Part shown: piece by piece, positions 54,726 to 64,000 of the stretch
Numbering within the stretch: position 1 is the first letter of the stretch
How the letters are laid out: each line of letters starts with the position of its first letter
NCBI RefSeq assembly: GCF_047511655.1
Contig: NC_133397.1
Span: forward strand, 41,244,001 to 41,308,000
Length of the DNA: 64,000 bases
Direction: 5' to 3'
Source: Castor canadensis
Taxonomy: Eukaryota > Chordata > Mammalia > Rodentia > Castoridae
Notes under the pieces: generated by a model
The model's database searches: none
The model's input: only the letters and a program-made list of their open reading frames with translations
What the model was told of the DNA's origin: nothing
Made by a program: the position numbers and the translations under genes

Positions 54726-54770
<45 letters not shown>
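54711..54770 (+). repeat. (AT)n microsatellite
   Basis: About 60 bases of AT repeat, with one 'ataatatt' break near 54727. Self-complementary, so it can form cruciforms. Confidence 0.95.
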
Positions 54771-54772
<2 letters not shown>

Positions 54773-54774
54773 TT

Positions 54775-56201
54775 CTCTAAGTTTAACCCACTTGGTATTC
54801 ACATAGGTAGGTGATATAGCCAGTAGCTACAGAGCCAGAATTTGACCCCAGGTATAGCTCCAAAACCCACCCTTCTCACCCTACCGTGAAACTACCTGAC
54901 CTCCCTCGCAGTCAGTCTTCGTGGTGGGAGACAGTGAATTTGAAGTCAGGAACAACCTTCAGCAAGAGGTAAGAAAAAAGTAACAGAAGGTAAACCATGT
55001 TCGGAAATGTTAAAGAAAGCCTCCAGCCCATTTTGAAATTATTCCCTCAACTTTCTGCCCTTTTCCAAATGGACAGAGTTGTGATGGGCACTGAGCAGTA
55101 TTTCACAGGTCTGAGAAGAGAGAATGAGCTAGAGATGTTTTTCAGCCTTGCTGTTTGAGAATAGAAAGGCAGGGAGGAAGGGAAGGGGTGGAATTAGAAA
55201 TTCAAATAAAGTCTAATGAAATCACTTTGACTCCACAGTTATTAACCTAAGTTGACTCATTCATTTAAATGTTGAGACTTTCTCAAGTGTACCATCCATT
55301 AGGTGCAAGGAATTGTTGGCCTCTCATTGGTTAGTACACCACTCCACCAATGAAATTCAACAAGGCAATAAATGCTGAGTAAGACATTTCTTTGAGGAAG
55401 ACCAATAGATGGGGCAGGAACGACAAGTGTTCTTTTGAAAGATGGAGGCCTGCTGCAGGAAGGAACCAAATTAATCTGGAGGATCTGATGAGGATTTTTC
55501 TTTTCTGAATTAGGGAAGTTCACCTGGGCACATTCACCCAAATAATGAAATGAGAATGGTGTCTGTGAGAATTTAGAAAGGCCCTTAAGCTTCTTTTTAG
55601 TCAGAACAAATTCTGACAAAATATTTAAGGTAATGCGTTAAAACTTCACTGGAGATCATGACATAAATCCAAAGCAAATCTCCACCTTAAAAGTTGTGTT
55701 GATGTAATGATTAAGAATATGTGGTGCTATTTGTAGAGAATGATCATTTGATGAGAAACTGGAGAAAAGCTTTTTCCTAACAACATTCTAGAAGCTCTTT
55801 GTGAAGTCATTGCTAAGTCTTGGCTTGGGTCCTTAGTCAGATAGACCTCTAGTTAAGATAATTAGTAGTCTATAAGATAATGATTGAGGCTAAATCAATA
55901 AAGGATGGAATGGAAAGGTGTAGGAGATGGGTGAGGCTAACTTTGGAATTTAATTGCCAGAGGCATCGTGACTGGGGTTCCTGAATAGGCTACAGCCCTA
56001 TCAGAATGATCCAATCTACAGAAATCTTTGAAGCTGGTTACTTGTTTACTTCTGGGATCATAAGTGATGGGCAACTTGCCTACTTGACGTGAAGTTTTGA
56101 AAAAAGTCTGGCGAATAAGAGACTGATTTACACCACTCCCAGAGTGAGTCACAGCACCTCACCCAATTTCTAGATCTGGATAAATTCAAAATACAGAGAC
56201 T
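54775..56201. other. Mostly unique sequence
   Basis: Apart from a weak MIR/L2-like bit near 54830-54880, I recognise no repeat. The 106-codon minus frame at 55299-55619 has no domain. Confidence 0.35.
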
Positions 56202-56291
56202 TTTTTGTTTTGTGGTGCTGGGGATGGGAACCAGGGTCTTGGGTATGCTAATGAAGCAAGTATTCTACCATTGAGCTATACCCCCAACCCA
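56202..56291 (-). mobile_element. ID SINE monomer
   Basis: 'ttttgtggtgctggggatgggaaccagggtcttgggtatgc...caagtattctaccattgagctatacccccaaccc' is an inverted ID element. Confidence 0.88.
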
Positions 56292-56804
56292 GTACAGAGC
56301 TCTTAGACAGAAGTAGTGGTCAGTTATGCCTGAGAAGGTGCTTCTACCAACATATATTTTTAAATACATTGGTATAAACATACTGTGAATCTTCCTCCTC
56401 ATCTTCCCCAAGGGCTCTAAAACCATTTACTGGGCAAATGTGATCAAGAGAAAGCCAACATTCAGTGCTCTTCAATACTGACCCTGGACTTACACTAATT
56501 TCTTGGGGCCTAGGACCACATTAGTATTGAGACTTATGAGACAAGTATTAAGTGGAATTTTGACCAAGCATACTTCTTGGTAGGTCTCAGGAGACCCCAA
56601 ATTCTTGTCCCGTGGTGATTTCTGTATTATCTAAGGACATAGAATTAGACAGCCTCAATAATTGGAAGGACCATCAAATTGATTCCTTGGAAGTGTCAAG
56701 TATATGTTCTTGAAGCTTCTCAACAGCAAAATAATTGTGGAAAAGTGGTATTCCCACAAGGCCCCTACACTGCCTGGCAACACATTGTACAATTATTTTT
56801 ACAT

Positions 56805-56940
56805 GTATGATCTGCTTCCCTCCTTGGAATGTAATCTCCTTGAGAGTAGATATTTTGTCTATCCTCCCTGTTCACTGTTTAGTGCCTAGAACAAAGACTG
56901 GCACATCGTAACTGCTCAATAAATATATATTGGATAGGTA
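56805..56940 (+). mobile_element. L2 LINE 3'-end relic
   Basis: 'ccttggaatgtaatctccttgagagtagatattttgtc...agtgcctagaacaaagactggcacatcgtaactgctcaataaatatatattgg' matches the L2 3' end strongly. Confidence 0.88.
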
Positions 56941-57039
56941 GGAAAATACATTTCTAGAGGAAATTTCAGAAATCAGTGTCATCTCAAAGATTTTAAAGAT
57001 GCAGTTGTGATAATCACTATCACATTCCTATTCATTTTT

Positions 57040-57370
57040 CATTTATGTCAGTGAAAAAGATGGCTGAGCATTGGCATATGAGACATAAATTTAATCAACT
57101 GGTATTTCCAACTGCAACTTTTATCCCAAATGCAGTGTCCTTACTGGAGCAAATCAATAAATACCATTGACACTGGGGACACAGGTAATAATCTGGTAAA
57201 TGCTTTTATTTTTTTTCCCAGCCCAACAATATAAACACCTCAAATGGGTTGCTTTCACTTGCTATAACTCTACTGACCTTCTGCAGCTTTCCGTTAACTT
57301 TTGCCACTGTATCATATTTGCTACCCTGGATCTTGACCAGTTCATTATCTCCTAGGACATTATTCTTTTT
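57040..57370 (+). pseudogene. ERVL-like reverse transcriptase fragment
   Basis: It shares text order with the 47.5-47.8 kb ERVL region: 'aatttaatcaactggtatttccaactgc', 'ttactggagcaaatcaataaa', 'gggttgctttcactt', 'ggatcttgacc'. Plus orientation, no open frame. It is separate from the larger ERVL copy and ends where an L1 3' end begins nearby. Confidence 0.7.
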
Positions 57371-57489
57371 TGCTCCATGGAGGAAATCATGTCATAAAAC
57401 TGTGTATTATTTAACTATTCTTTTTTTGTTTGTTTTCTATTTTTCATATATCTTTACAAGGCTGAATTTTATGAATCACAGACTTGGTT

Positions 57490-57735
57490 TTTTAATGTTT
57501 TTTCTTATATTTTGTTTTATTATTGTTGAACTAGGGGTACATTGTGACATTTACTAAAGTTCTTACAATATATCATAGGTGAATTCACCCCCTCCAACAT
57601 TCTCCTTTATCTTCTTCCCCCCATTTCTGGGTTCACAGGTCTCATTTTTCCATTTTCATAGATGAGTAACATAGTATTTCTACCATATTCGCCCTCCTAC
57701 ACCCTTTCCCTACATTTTCAACTACTCTTGCATAT
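57490..57735 (-). mobile_element. L1 3'-UTR fragment of a second subfamily
   Basis: T-rich start, then 'ctaggggtacattgtgacatttactaaagttcttacaatatatcatagg', 'gaattcaccccctccaacattctcctttatc' and 'catattcgccctcctacaccctttccc'. This is an inverted L1 3' UTR, unlike the G-tract type at 16, 20 and 45 kb. Confidence 0.72.
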
Positions 57736-57970
57736 CAAGTTATCCCAAAATGTAATGGTTTAAAAAAGAAATAGCTATTTCTTTTGTGGGTCAAAAATTC
57801 AGACAGGAAAAAGTAGGAAAGGCTTATCTCTGTTCCCTGATGAATGGAGGCTCTCCCATCCTGGAAAGTCAAGTGGAAAAATGCCAAAGATGGGAATTTC
57901 ACTCATATGTACAGCAATTAATGTTTTCTGTTGGCTAGCTGGGTTCCAAAGGCATGTGGGGTGAGGGAAG

Positions 57971-58011
57971 GAGAGAGAGAGAGCGAGGGCGAGAGCGAGA
58001 GTGAGAGAGAA

Positions 58012-58073
<62 letters not shown>
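57971..58073 (+). repeat. (GA)n microsatellite with degenerate upstream edge
   Basis: About 56 bases of pure GA preceded by GAGCGAG and GAGTGAG variants. The opposing Ser/Leu and Arg/Glu frames over it are artefacts. Confidence 0.95.
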
Positions 58074-58075
<2 letters not shown>

Positions 58076-58124
58076 TGCATTGTTTTTAGTCATGGAAGCC
58101 ATACAGCATCACTTTCCTGTACAG

Positions 58125-58390
58125 TAGTTCCCCTCCCCTTATCTGCAGTTTTTACTTTCTGCAGTTTCATTTACCCTCAGTCAACCACAGTCTAAAAATA
58201 TTAAATGGAAAATTCCAGAAATAAGCAATTCATAAGTTTTTAAATATATGCTATTCTGAGGAGCTGATAAAATCTCATACTATTCAGTACTCTCCCACTT
58301 GAGACATGAATCACCCTTTGTCCAGGGTATCCATGCTATATACACTACCCACCCCTTAGTCTTGGTTATCAGATCCAACTGTAAGAGATA
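58125..58390. mobile_element. Tigger-like DNA transposon fragment
   Basis: 'cccttatctgcagtttttactttctgcag', 'cagtcaaccacagtctaaaaatattaaatggaaaattccagaaataagcaattcataag', 'tgaatcaccctttgtccagggtatccatgc' and 'cttggttatcagatccaactg' follow the common mammalian Tc1/mariner-class Tigger repeat. The second terminus is not seen. Confidence 0.85.
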
Positions 58391-60639
58391 AAAAATAATA
58401 ATAAAACACAATCTCATCAAGCTAGACTTCTGCTTAAAACAATCAGTAGTTGACCAGGGCCCTGTAGATGTCGGTCCTCTGGAAATACCAGGTGTAAATT
58501 CTTGAGGTACTAGGACCCTTGAACTTCCAAGGAATAAGAAGCCAGATGGGCAAGAATGTTGATGGCAAAGGGACCAGTAAGGGTGAGATGAGACCTAAAA
58601 GCTGCATAGGAACTGATACTGACCAGAGTCTCAGAGGCTGTACAGGACAGGGACTGTGTTTACAGGGTTATGAACAACTACTACTAATTGTTGTAAGGAG
58701 AGAAGTGACTTGGTGAGAGTTATCAAAAGCTGCTCAGGTTTTCTACTATGGAGAATGCTTAGAGAGGGACAAAGTGGATGTGTGGGCCCATTTGGGGAGC
58801 ATCCTAAGAGCTTGTGGAAAGGTGGTGGTGGCAGAGGAGGTAACAGGACCTGGACCACTATGACAGAGGAATCAAGGGATACTGTCCAAGAGCCAGATTT
58901 TCCATGATGATGGTGGATGAGTCAGGTAGATTAAGCATTCTGCTTTAGAAGTATGGAATTTCAGGGATCTGTAAGATGCCAAACATGAATGTTGAAAAGA
59001 CCTGGATTTTAGACCTGGGGCTGGGTCTGAAAAACTATGATAGTCCAGAAATGCATCCTGCAGTCAAAGTTGCTAGATGAGTGAGAAACCAAGGATTAGA
59101 GTATGGCAGAATCACAGAGCATGTTCTAAGAAGTCCCCAACATTTAAGGGGCAGGAGAAATGTAGCCAGCAAAGGTCTCAAGAAGGAGCAGTGAAGGGGA
59201 GGAGGAACATGTAGAAAGCATAGAGTCACTGAGCCAAGGGAATGCTTTTTCTAGAGGAAGCAGTAAACACAATTACCGTTTTAATTAGGATAATTATAAT
59301 CCTTCTCTCATAAGACTCTTGGGAGGATTAAATGAGATAACATATACAAAAAGTTTTAGTAATTCATGGAGGCTTGTCAATGTGAATAGTCTCTTTAGCA
59401 GAGGTCTGGGGAGTCTGAAGAAAAAGCTGGGCGGGGAGAAGCTGGGATGCCTCTCCTGAAGTAGCATCCCAGCACACAGTGGCATTTAAGTCTCTTCCCA
59501 AGCCACTTCCAGCATCTAATGTCTCTAAAGCAAACTTAGAGTCACTTATGGAAATTCAGGGTCAGCGAGTCTTTGATTCAGTGCTGCGTAATTTTTGGGA
59601 CCAGGAAACAATCTTCTGTTCTTTAACCCAAACTCTACTTTCTTAACATTGCCTAAAAATCCCTTCTAGGGAAGACCTACAGAGCCATTTCATCCCATAA
59701 TAATGCAAATACCTGGGGCAGGTACTACAGCAATGCAAGGAGACAGTTAAGTGTAATTACTTATCAGATCCTGTGGGGTTTTTAAGACTTCAGGGAGGTA
59801 CCCAGAGCTAAGAAGGAGTGGGGAGGGTGGGGAGGATTTTCCCAGAGGCTGGAGATACCCAAGGCAAATTTTACTGACTTCTCGGTTTCACAATCTTGCT
59901 TCAGGCAGGATCTGTTTATTTTCATATATTTGCAGAACAAATACAACTTTTGTGCAAATATATATTATATCCATTCAGGGTGGCTGGTGTCAACCCCTAC
60001 CTTAGAAGAAACTATGCATCTTTCTCATGAGTTCTTTGGCAGGTGTAGGAGACCGTGTCTAGAATTGAAATGCAGCAGGCTCCCACCTCTCCCCTTTAGG
60101 GTGTTGGGTGTGGGTATACCCATGGATTGTTGTGCTAATGTAGTGCTGGAATTTCCAAAACTGGGCCTTTAGGAATGGTGCAACTGGGGGAGGGATCCTG
60201 GGAAACTGACCTCCCCTTCCGTTTCCCATTGAGGGAATGTGGAATGTGCTAGGTTGTCACTAGTTACTTGTACCTGGAGGGTGGGCAAGTCCAAAGCTAG
60301 AGACCCCAGAACAGAACAGCAGGCTGAGTGTAATAATCCTTTCTTCCAATCCATGAGAACAGTAAAGGAAGCTTCTGAAGACTGGCAGCTCCTTAGCCAA
60401 TCTGGTGATATCAAAGCCTAGGCAGCAGGGCTGCCCTTGGGCACTGAGGGCTAGGAAGTCCTGGAAGGCTGCTGAGTCTCCATCTGTGTCATCATCTGTG
60501 TCCTTTGCCAGGCTTATGAGGCTATTTCTGTCACTCACTGTCATCTGCACAATCAGGCTGGGGACCATCTATGTCCTTGTAGTACATAAACCCACAGAGC
60601 TATCTATTACATTAGGGTTGTGAGTACTTGAAGGTGGTC
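58391..60639. other. Longest stretch without recognised repeats
   Basis: About 2.2 kb. Frames up to 102 codons occur on both strands but overlap antisense to each other and carry no domains. 59.5-60.0 kb has mixed, non-repetitive text that could be a conserved noncoding element; no proof from the sequence alone. Confidence 0.4.
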
Positions 60640-60765
60640 CTTAGATTCAACTCAACTGGATTTGCACTTGCTAAGCACCCACTATGTACACTCCAGTTGG
60701 AGGCCAGAGGGACAGAACAGTCCTTGCCCTCAAGGGACTCAGCACAGTCTAGTTGGAAGATGTCT
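60640..60765. mobile_element. L2-class relic (weak)
   Basis: 'tgctaagcacccactatgtacactcc' and 'agtccttgccctcaagggactcagc' follow the L2/MIR-class 'gcacctactatgtgcc...ccctgccctcaagga' theme. Confidence 0.5.
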
Positions 60766-61019
60766 CAATCAGTGACCCATTCTAGAGTCACAGTTCTCTC
60801 CCCACCCACCTCTGTCCCACCCACTGCTCATCCACAGCTCCTGGACTGGAAGCAGAACTGCTGGAGAAGCTCCAGGGGGTCTCAGACTTATCCCCGGCTG
60901 CTGGTCTGCTTCCTGCCTGGGTGCATTCTGGTAACCAGATGCTGTAACTGTCTTCTCTGTGACTCAGCACTGCCAGCTTAAGTGTTGCCTAGTATCTGCA
61001 GGACAAGCCTCTTGTTTTT

Positions 61020-61240
61020 CCTTGTCAAAAGCAATGTCATCACCTCCCCATATCTTTCTGGCATGAATTCTATCCACTGCCACACATTATATCCTATGAT
61101 GCCAATATCAACTTGGCCCTACCCTGTTTGTTACACCCTTGCTTTGCTTGCAGACTGAACTTCCAACCTCTGTAGCTAGGTCTAGATCCATAGTGTATGT
61201 GCCTGCCCTCCTGTCCCCAATTGTAGTGAACAGATTTGAT
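61020..61240 (+). mobile_element. L2 LINE relic (internal)
   Basis: 'gtcatcacctccccatatc' through 'ttgcttgcagactgaacttccaacctctg' loosely follows the L2 3' coding/UTR area. Weak. Confidence 0.35.
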
Positions 61241-61479
61241 TCTAGAAATTTCTGCCTTAATAATCAGTCCTATCCCATTTCAGCTAATCATAGTTTGCAA
61301 CTGTTTCTTGGGCTATGATACAAGGGAGTAAGAAAAAAGAAAAATGCAAGATAATGTGCATACAAGCATGCAGTGGTGTGGTGCAGGGGAGACACCGCAA
61401 AGACAACTGAATGAATTCAAAATAAGAAATACTTCACTGGACCGACCTGTGTGCTACAGTAGAAGAGCTCATCATCCTG

Positions 61480-61560
61480 AACTGGGGAGTGGCTCAGTTG
61501 GTAGAGTGTCTGCATAGCAAGCATGAAGCCCTGAGTTCAAACCCCAGTACTACCTAAAAA
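61480..61560 (+). mobile_element. ID-like SINE (dID-tail type) with TSD
   Basis: 'actggggagtggctcagttggtagagtgtctgcatagcaagcatgaagccctgagttcaaaccccagtac' then A-rich tail. Flanks: gctcatcatcc (61467-61477) and gttcatcatcc (61567-61577), 10 of 11 alike. Confidence 0.9.
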
Positions 61561-61580
61561 GAAAACGTTCATCATCCATT

Positions 61581-62259
61581 CATGAGGGCATTTTGTGTCT
61601 AATGATGTAGCAGAAGAGAAAAGGGAGTAAGAACAAGAAAAAGTTGGAATGCTCAAGTGAAAGAATAAAAGCAAAATGGTTGGCAAGGGGTACCCTAAAT
61701 TCCAGACAAGTATAAAAATCATTTCATGAGTTGCTTGGAGGAATTTTGGTTCCAAGGACACTAGAAACACAAGGTCAAATCAAATTTATTAGCCTATCTT
61801 CAAGTTTATTCACTGTGTTTGTAGTGTCCAGCCGCCCAGACCAGAAATCTAGTGTTAGGGATCCAAAGACTACATACAATAGAAGCATTACTGCCAAGCA
61901 TGCTGGCTAATCTAGCAGAGTCTAGGATCCAAGGAAGGAAGTTCCAACAGGTCACAGGTCATCTCCTTCCATGAGTGCAAATCTCTGAAAGTTGCTGATT
62001 GAGCAGCAGTGCTGGCCTTGTTAAGCATGGCAGGCCAGAGGGGTATTCTGCCATGTTCATAAAGCAGTCCACTGACTGCTTCTGTTGCATGTGTGAGACC
62101 CCAAGGGGGTGTCATGACCTCCAGCAGGCCCATACTGCTATAAGCAGCCTAGGCACCCGGTCAGGGTATGTCACTGGGAATCATTTTATTACCTCCTTCT
62201 TCCTCAGACCCTGCATCCAACCAATCACCAAGTAAATCATCCACCTGTGTATTCTCATG
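61581..62259. other. Unique sequence, nothing recognised
   Basis: No firm repeat, RNA or coding signal. Confidence 0.35.
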
Positions 62260-62565
62260 TCTCATATTTGTCCCTTCCTTGCCATCGCACTTTTACTTAG
62301 TTCCATCCTAATCTCTTTAAGTTTCAGCTCATGCACTTTTATGTCGTAGGTCCTGCCTTTTACCCCAGTGCCTCTGACCCCCGCTGTCTATAATGTTCAT
62401 TCTTCCATCAGTGCTTAGTTTGCAGTCTCATCTGTGTGTCTATCTTCCTGTCTTGGACGGTGAGAGCTAGAGTTTAGTTCCTATATTTTTCCTTATATGT
62501 CCAGAAATTATAATAATCTTGACATGTAGTAGGTATTCAATAAATGAAAATGAATAAATGAAGAC
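62260..62565 (+). mobile_element. L2 LINE 3' region
   Basis: 'tttcagctcatgcacttttatgtcgtaggtcctgccttttacccc' fits the L2 'ctgctcaaatgtcacc...ggccttccctgacc' area, and 'gacatgtagtaggtattcaataaatgaaaatgaataaatg' fits its 3' end, in the correct order. Confidence 0.8.
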
Positions 62566-62702
62566 CTGTAGGTGTTTCTTAATTGCATCATTATCTTCAC
62601 ATCATTTATAAATGGAGTGTGTGTGTGTTTTAACCTGTGTTTCTAATGAATCCACCACTACATCTCTAAAGTTCTAAATTGGCCAACAGACCATAGAAGG
62701 AC

Positions 62703-62800
62703 TTTTTTTTTTTTTTTTTTGGGTGGTGGTACTGGGTTTGAACTCAGGGCTTCACACTTGGTAGGTGGGTGCTATACTACTTGAGCCACACCCCCAGCTC
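62703..62800 (-). mobile_element. ID-like SINE
   Basis: T18, 'ggtggtggtactgggtttgaactcagggcttcacacttgg...ctacttgagccacacccccagc' is an inverted ID-like unit with a long, little-eroded tail, suggesting a relatively recent insertion. Confidence 0.9.
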
Positions 62801-64000
62801 CAAAAGACATATCTTTAGGCTCTTGCTTGAAGCCAATAGCTTCAGCAAACTGCTGGTCTTGATTCAGGGCCAAATGTGTTTTAAGCTGAGATCTTACCAA
62901 AACCAGGGATCTCAAATACATGGCCTGTCAGTGGTCCTGGATGATAATAGTAGAAAATTTTTCCAATAGGGTGAATAGAGTTTTTTTTCTTCTTTAGCCC
63001 TATTCCGGCCTGTTTTATTTATCAAATCATTAGACATTCAGTTGTAACTCATAAGTTCTTGTATATTCATTTTCTGAGGGAAACTTGGAGAACATATTTG
63101 CAATTGGAAAATAATTTTCCTGTGGGTTTTTTTTTCTCTTTTTTGGCACATGAAGAAACTAACTGTTCTGACAAACTCAGTATCTCTTGCTTTGCCGACT
63201 GTTTTGCCCAATATTTACCTTCAGCGACTTCACAGCAGATATTTTTTTCTCACACAAAGAAATACATTTCTTCACATTTAAGAGGCACAAATTGTTGCTC
63301 CCGCTTTCAAAAGAGATGTGGTGCTTCCAGATTTAGAAACATGCTTCCATCTGGCAAGCTCTGTCAGACCCTGTCTTGGCTTAACGAGGAATGTTTTTGT
63401 TTTTGTTAGGGAAAGGAGGAAAAAAGTAAAGCCCTCAAATTATTTAAGTATCTCTCAATTTAGTTTAAAGGTCAAGAGAGGCAGGTATGTGAAAATGTAG
63501 AGGAAAGAGTTTGGGTTAAGGGCTTGGACTCACATCCCAAAAGCTGGGCATGTCTGATTGAGCAGGTTGGTAAGCCTGTAGGCCTGTTTCCTTGTCGATA
63601 CCATGGGGAGGTTGAACTCTCTGATCTTAGAGATGTTCTGGTTCTAAAAGTCTATGATTCGAGGTATTATTCTTTTCTGTTCTTACCTAATTTGGGGTGT
63701 GTAAAAGCCCTCTCCAAGGGAGGCAGACTAGGTTTTATTCTACTGGCCATGGACAATGGAAATGTACTGTCGGATAGCTTTTGACTCTCTGTTGAGGCCA
63801 TGGGGGATGACAAGTGGTTAACACCAGGATAAGAAATGAAGTCAACTTGGATTTGGGAGGGAGGACTTCCTCTTCTCTCTTGGGACCTAATCAATTACAC
63901 ATCGAAGTGGTCTGGTTTTGTTACCAGGTTCAGGTCACTAGGTTCAGGAGCCAGAAAGTTCTTGGTCTCTTAGGAGATCCTTCTGTATGACACAAGTCAT
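62801..64000. other. Unique sequence at the window end
   Basis: I recognise no repeats. The 116-codon frame at 63059-63409 and 86-codon frame at 63524-63784 (both plus) lack known domains and clear splice-site pairing. A conserved noncoding element or an unrecognised exon cannot be excluded. Confidence 0.35.

Noticed and set aside
54711-54770. Replication origin or terminator-type palindrome
   Set aside because: A plain (AT)n microsatellite; self-complementarity follows from the dinucleotide.
57799-58195. Ser/Leu-rich and Arg/Glu-rich opposing frames
   Set aside because: Simple translations of the (GA)n microsatellite.
63059-63409. 116-codon frame as an exon
   Set aside because: No matched acceptor/donor pair that keeps frame and no recognised family; kept only as unique sequence.
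1-64000. A new coordinated gene system (defence, biosynthetic or toxin cluster)
   Set aside because: There are no clustered, co-oriented coding genes. Everything recognisable is mammalian repeat sequence or unique noncoding DNA.

Overview
This is repeat-rich mammalian nuclear DNA with no protein-coding gene that I can recognise. No open reading frame has the length, composition or splice context of a genuine exon. The largest frames (193 aa at 24.0-24.6 kb, 144 aa at 18.2-18.6 kb, 147 aa at 50.9-51.3 kb) look fortuitous. I see no tRNA or rRNA gene and no CpG island. The best reading is an intergenic or deep-intronic stretch.

The young repeats point to a rodent. About 39 short interspersed elements (SINEs) are built from 7SL-derived B1-like units, tRNA-derived ID-like units, or fusions of the two. 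There are also young L1 3' ends with a characteristic G-rich tract. B1-dID fusions occur in the squirrel/dormouse/beaver part of the rodent tree. The exact consensus here (two-part and three-part forms ending 'gagttcaaaccccagtac') looks most like beaver (Castor); that species call is inference from memory.

Layout: 0-9 kb holds an old L1M fragment, MIR and L2 relics, an MLT1 LTR and several SINEs. 9-15 kb holds decayed minus-strand L1 and a broken hAT transposase gene (about 11.73-12.43 kb). 15-23 kb holds a SINE cluster, two young truncated L1 3' ends and an unexplained GC-richer block at 18.2-19.2 kb. 23-32 kb contains three-part SINEs and a complete-looking MaLR retrotransposon (28.85-31.29 kb). 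34-42 kb is dominated by ancient minus-strand L1, including about 5 kb at 36.65-41.66 kb. 43-47 kb has nested insertions: an LTR inside an LTR, and a MIR holding a three-part SINE holding an mRNA-tail retrocopy. 47.2-50.4 kb is a dead ERVL-like pol region, with a second ERVL fragment at 57.0-57.4 kb. 50-58.4 kb has DNA transposon relics and long simple repeats. 58.4-64 kb is mostly unique sequence with L2 and ID relics.

Nothing here acts as a gene system. The interest lies in insertion history: several insertions with clear target-site duplications (TSDs), a possible 3' transduction by an L1, and a 64-bp retrocopied mRNA end. Most boundaries of ancient repeats are approximate because they were recognised by eye without alignment.
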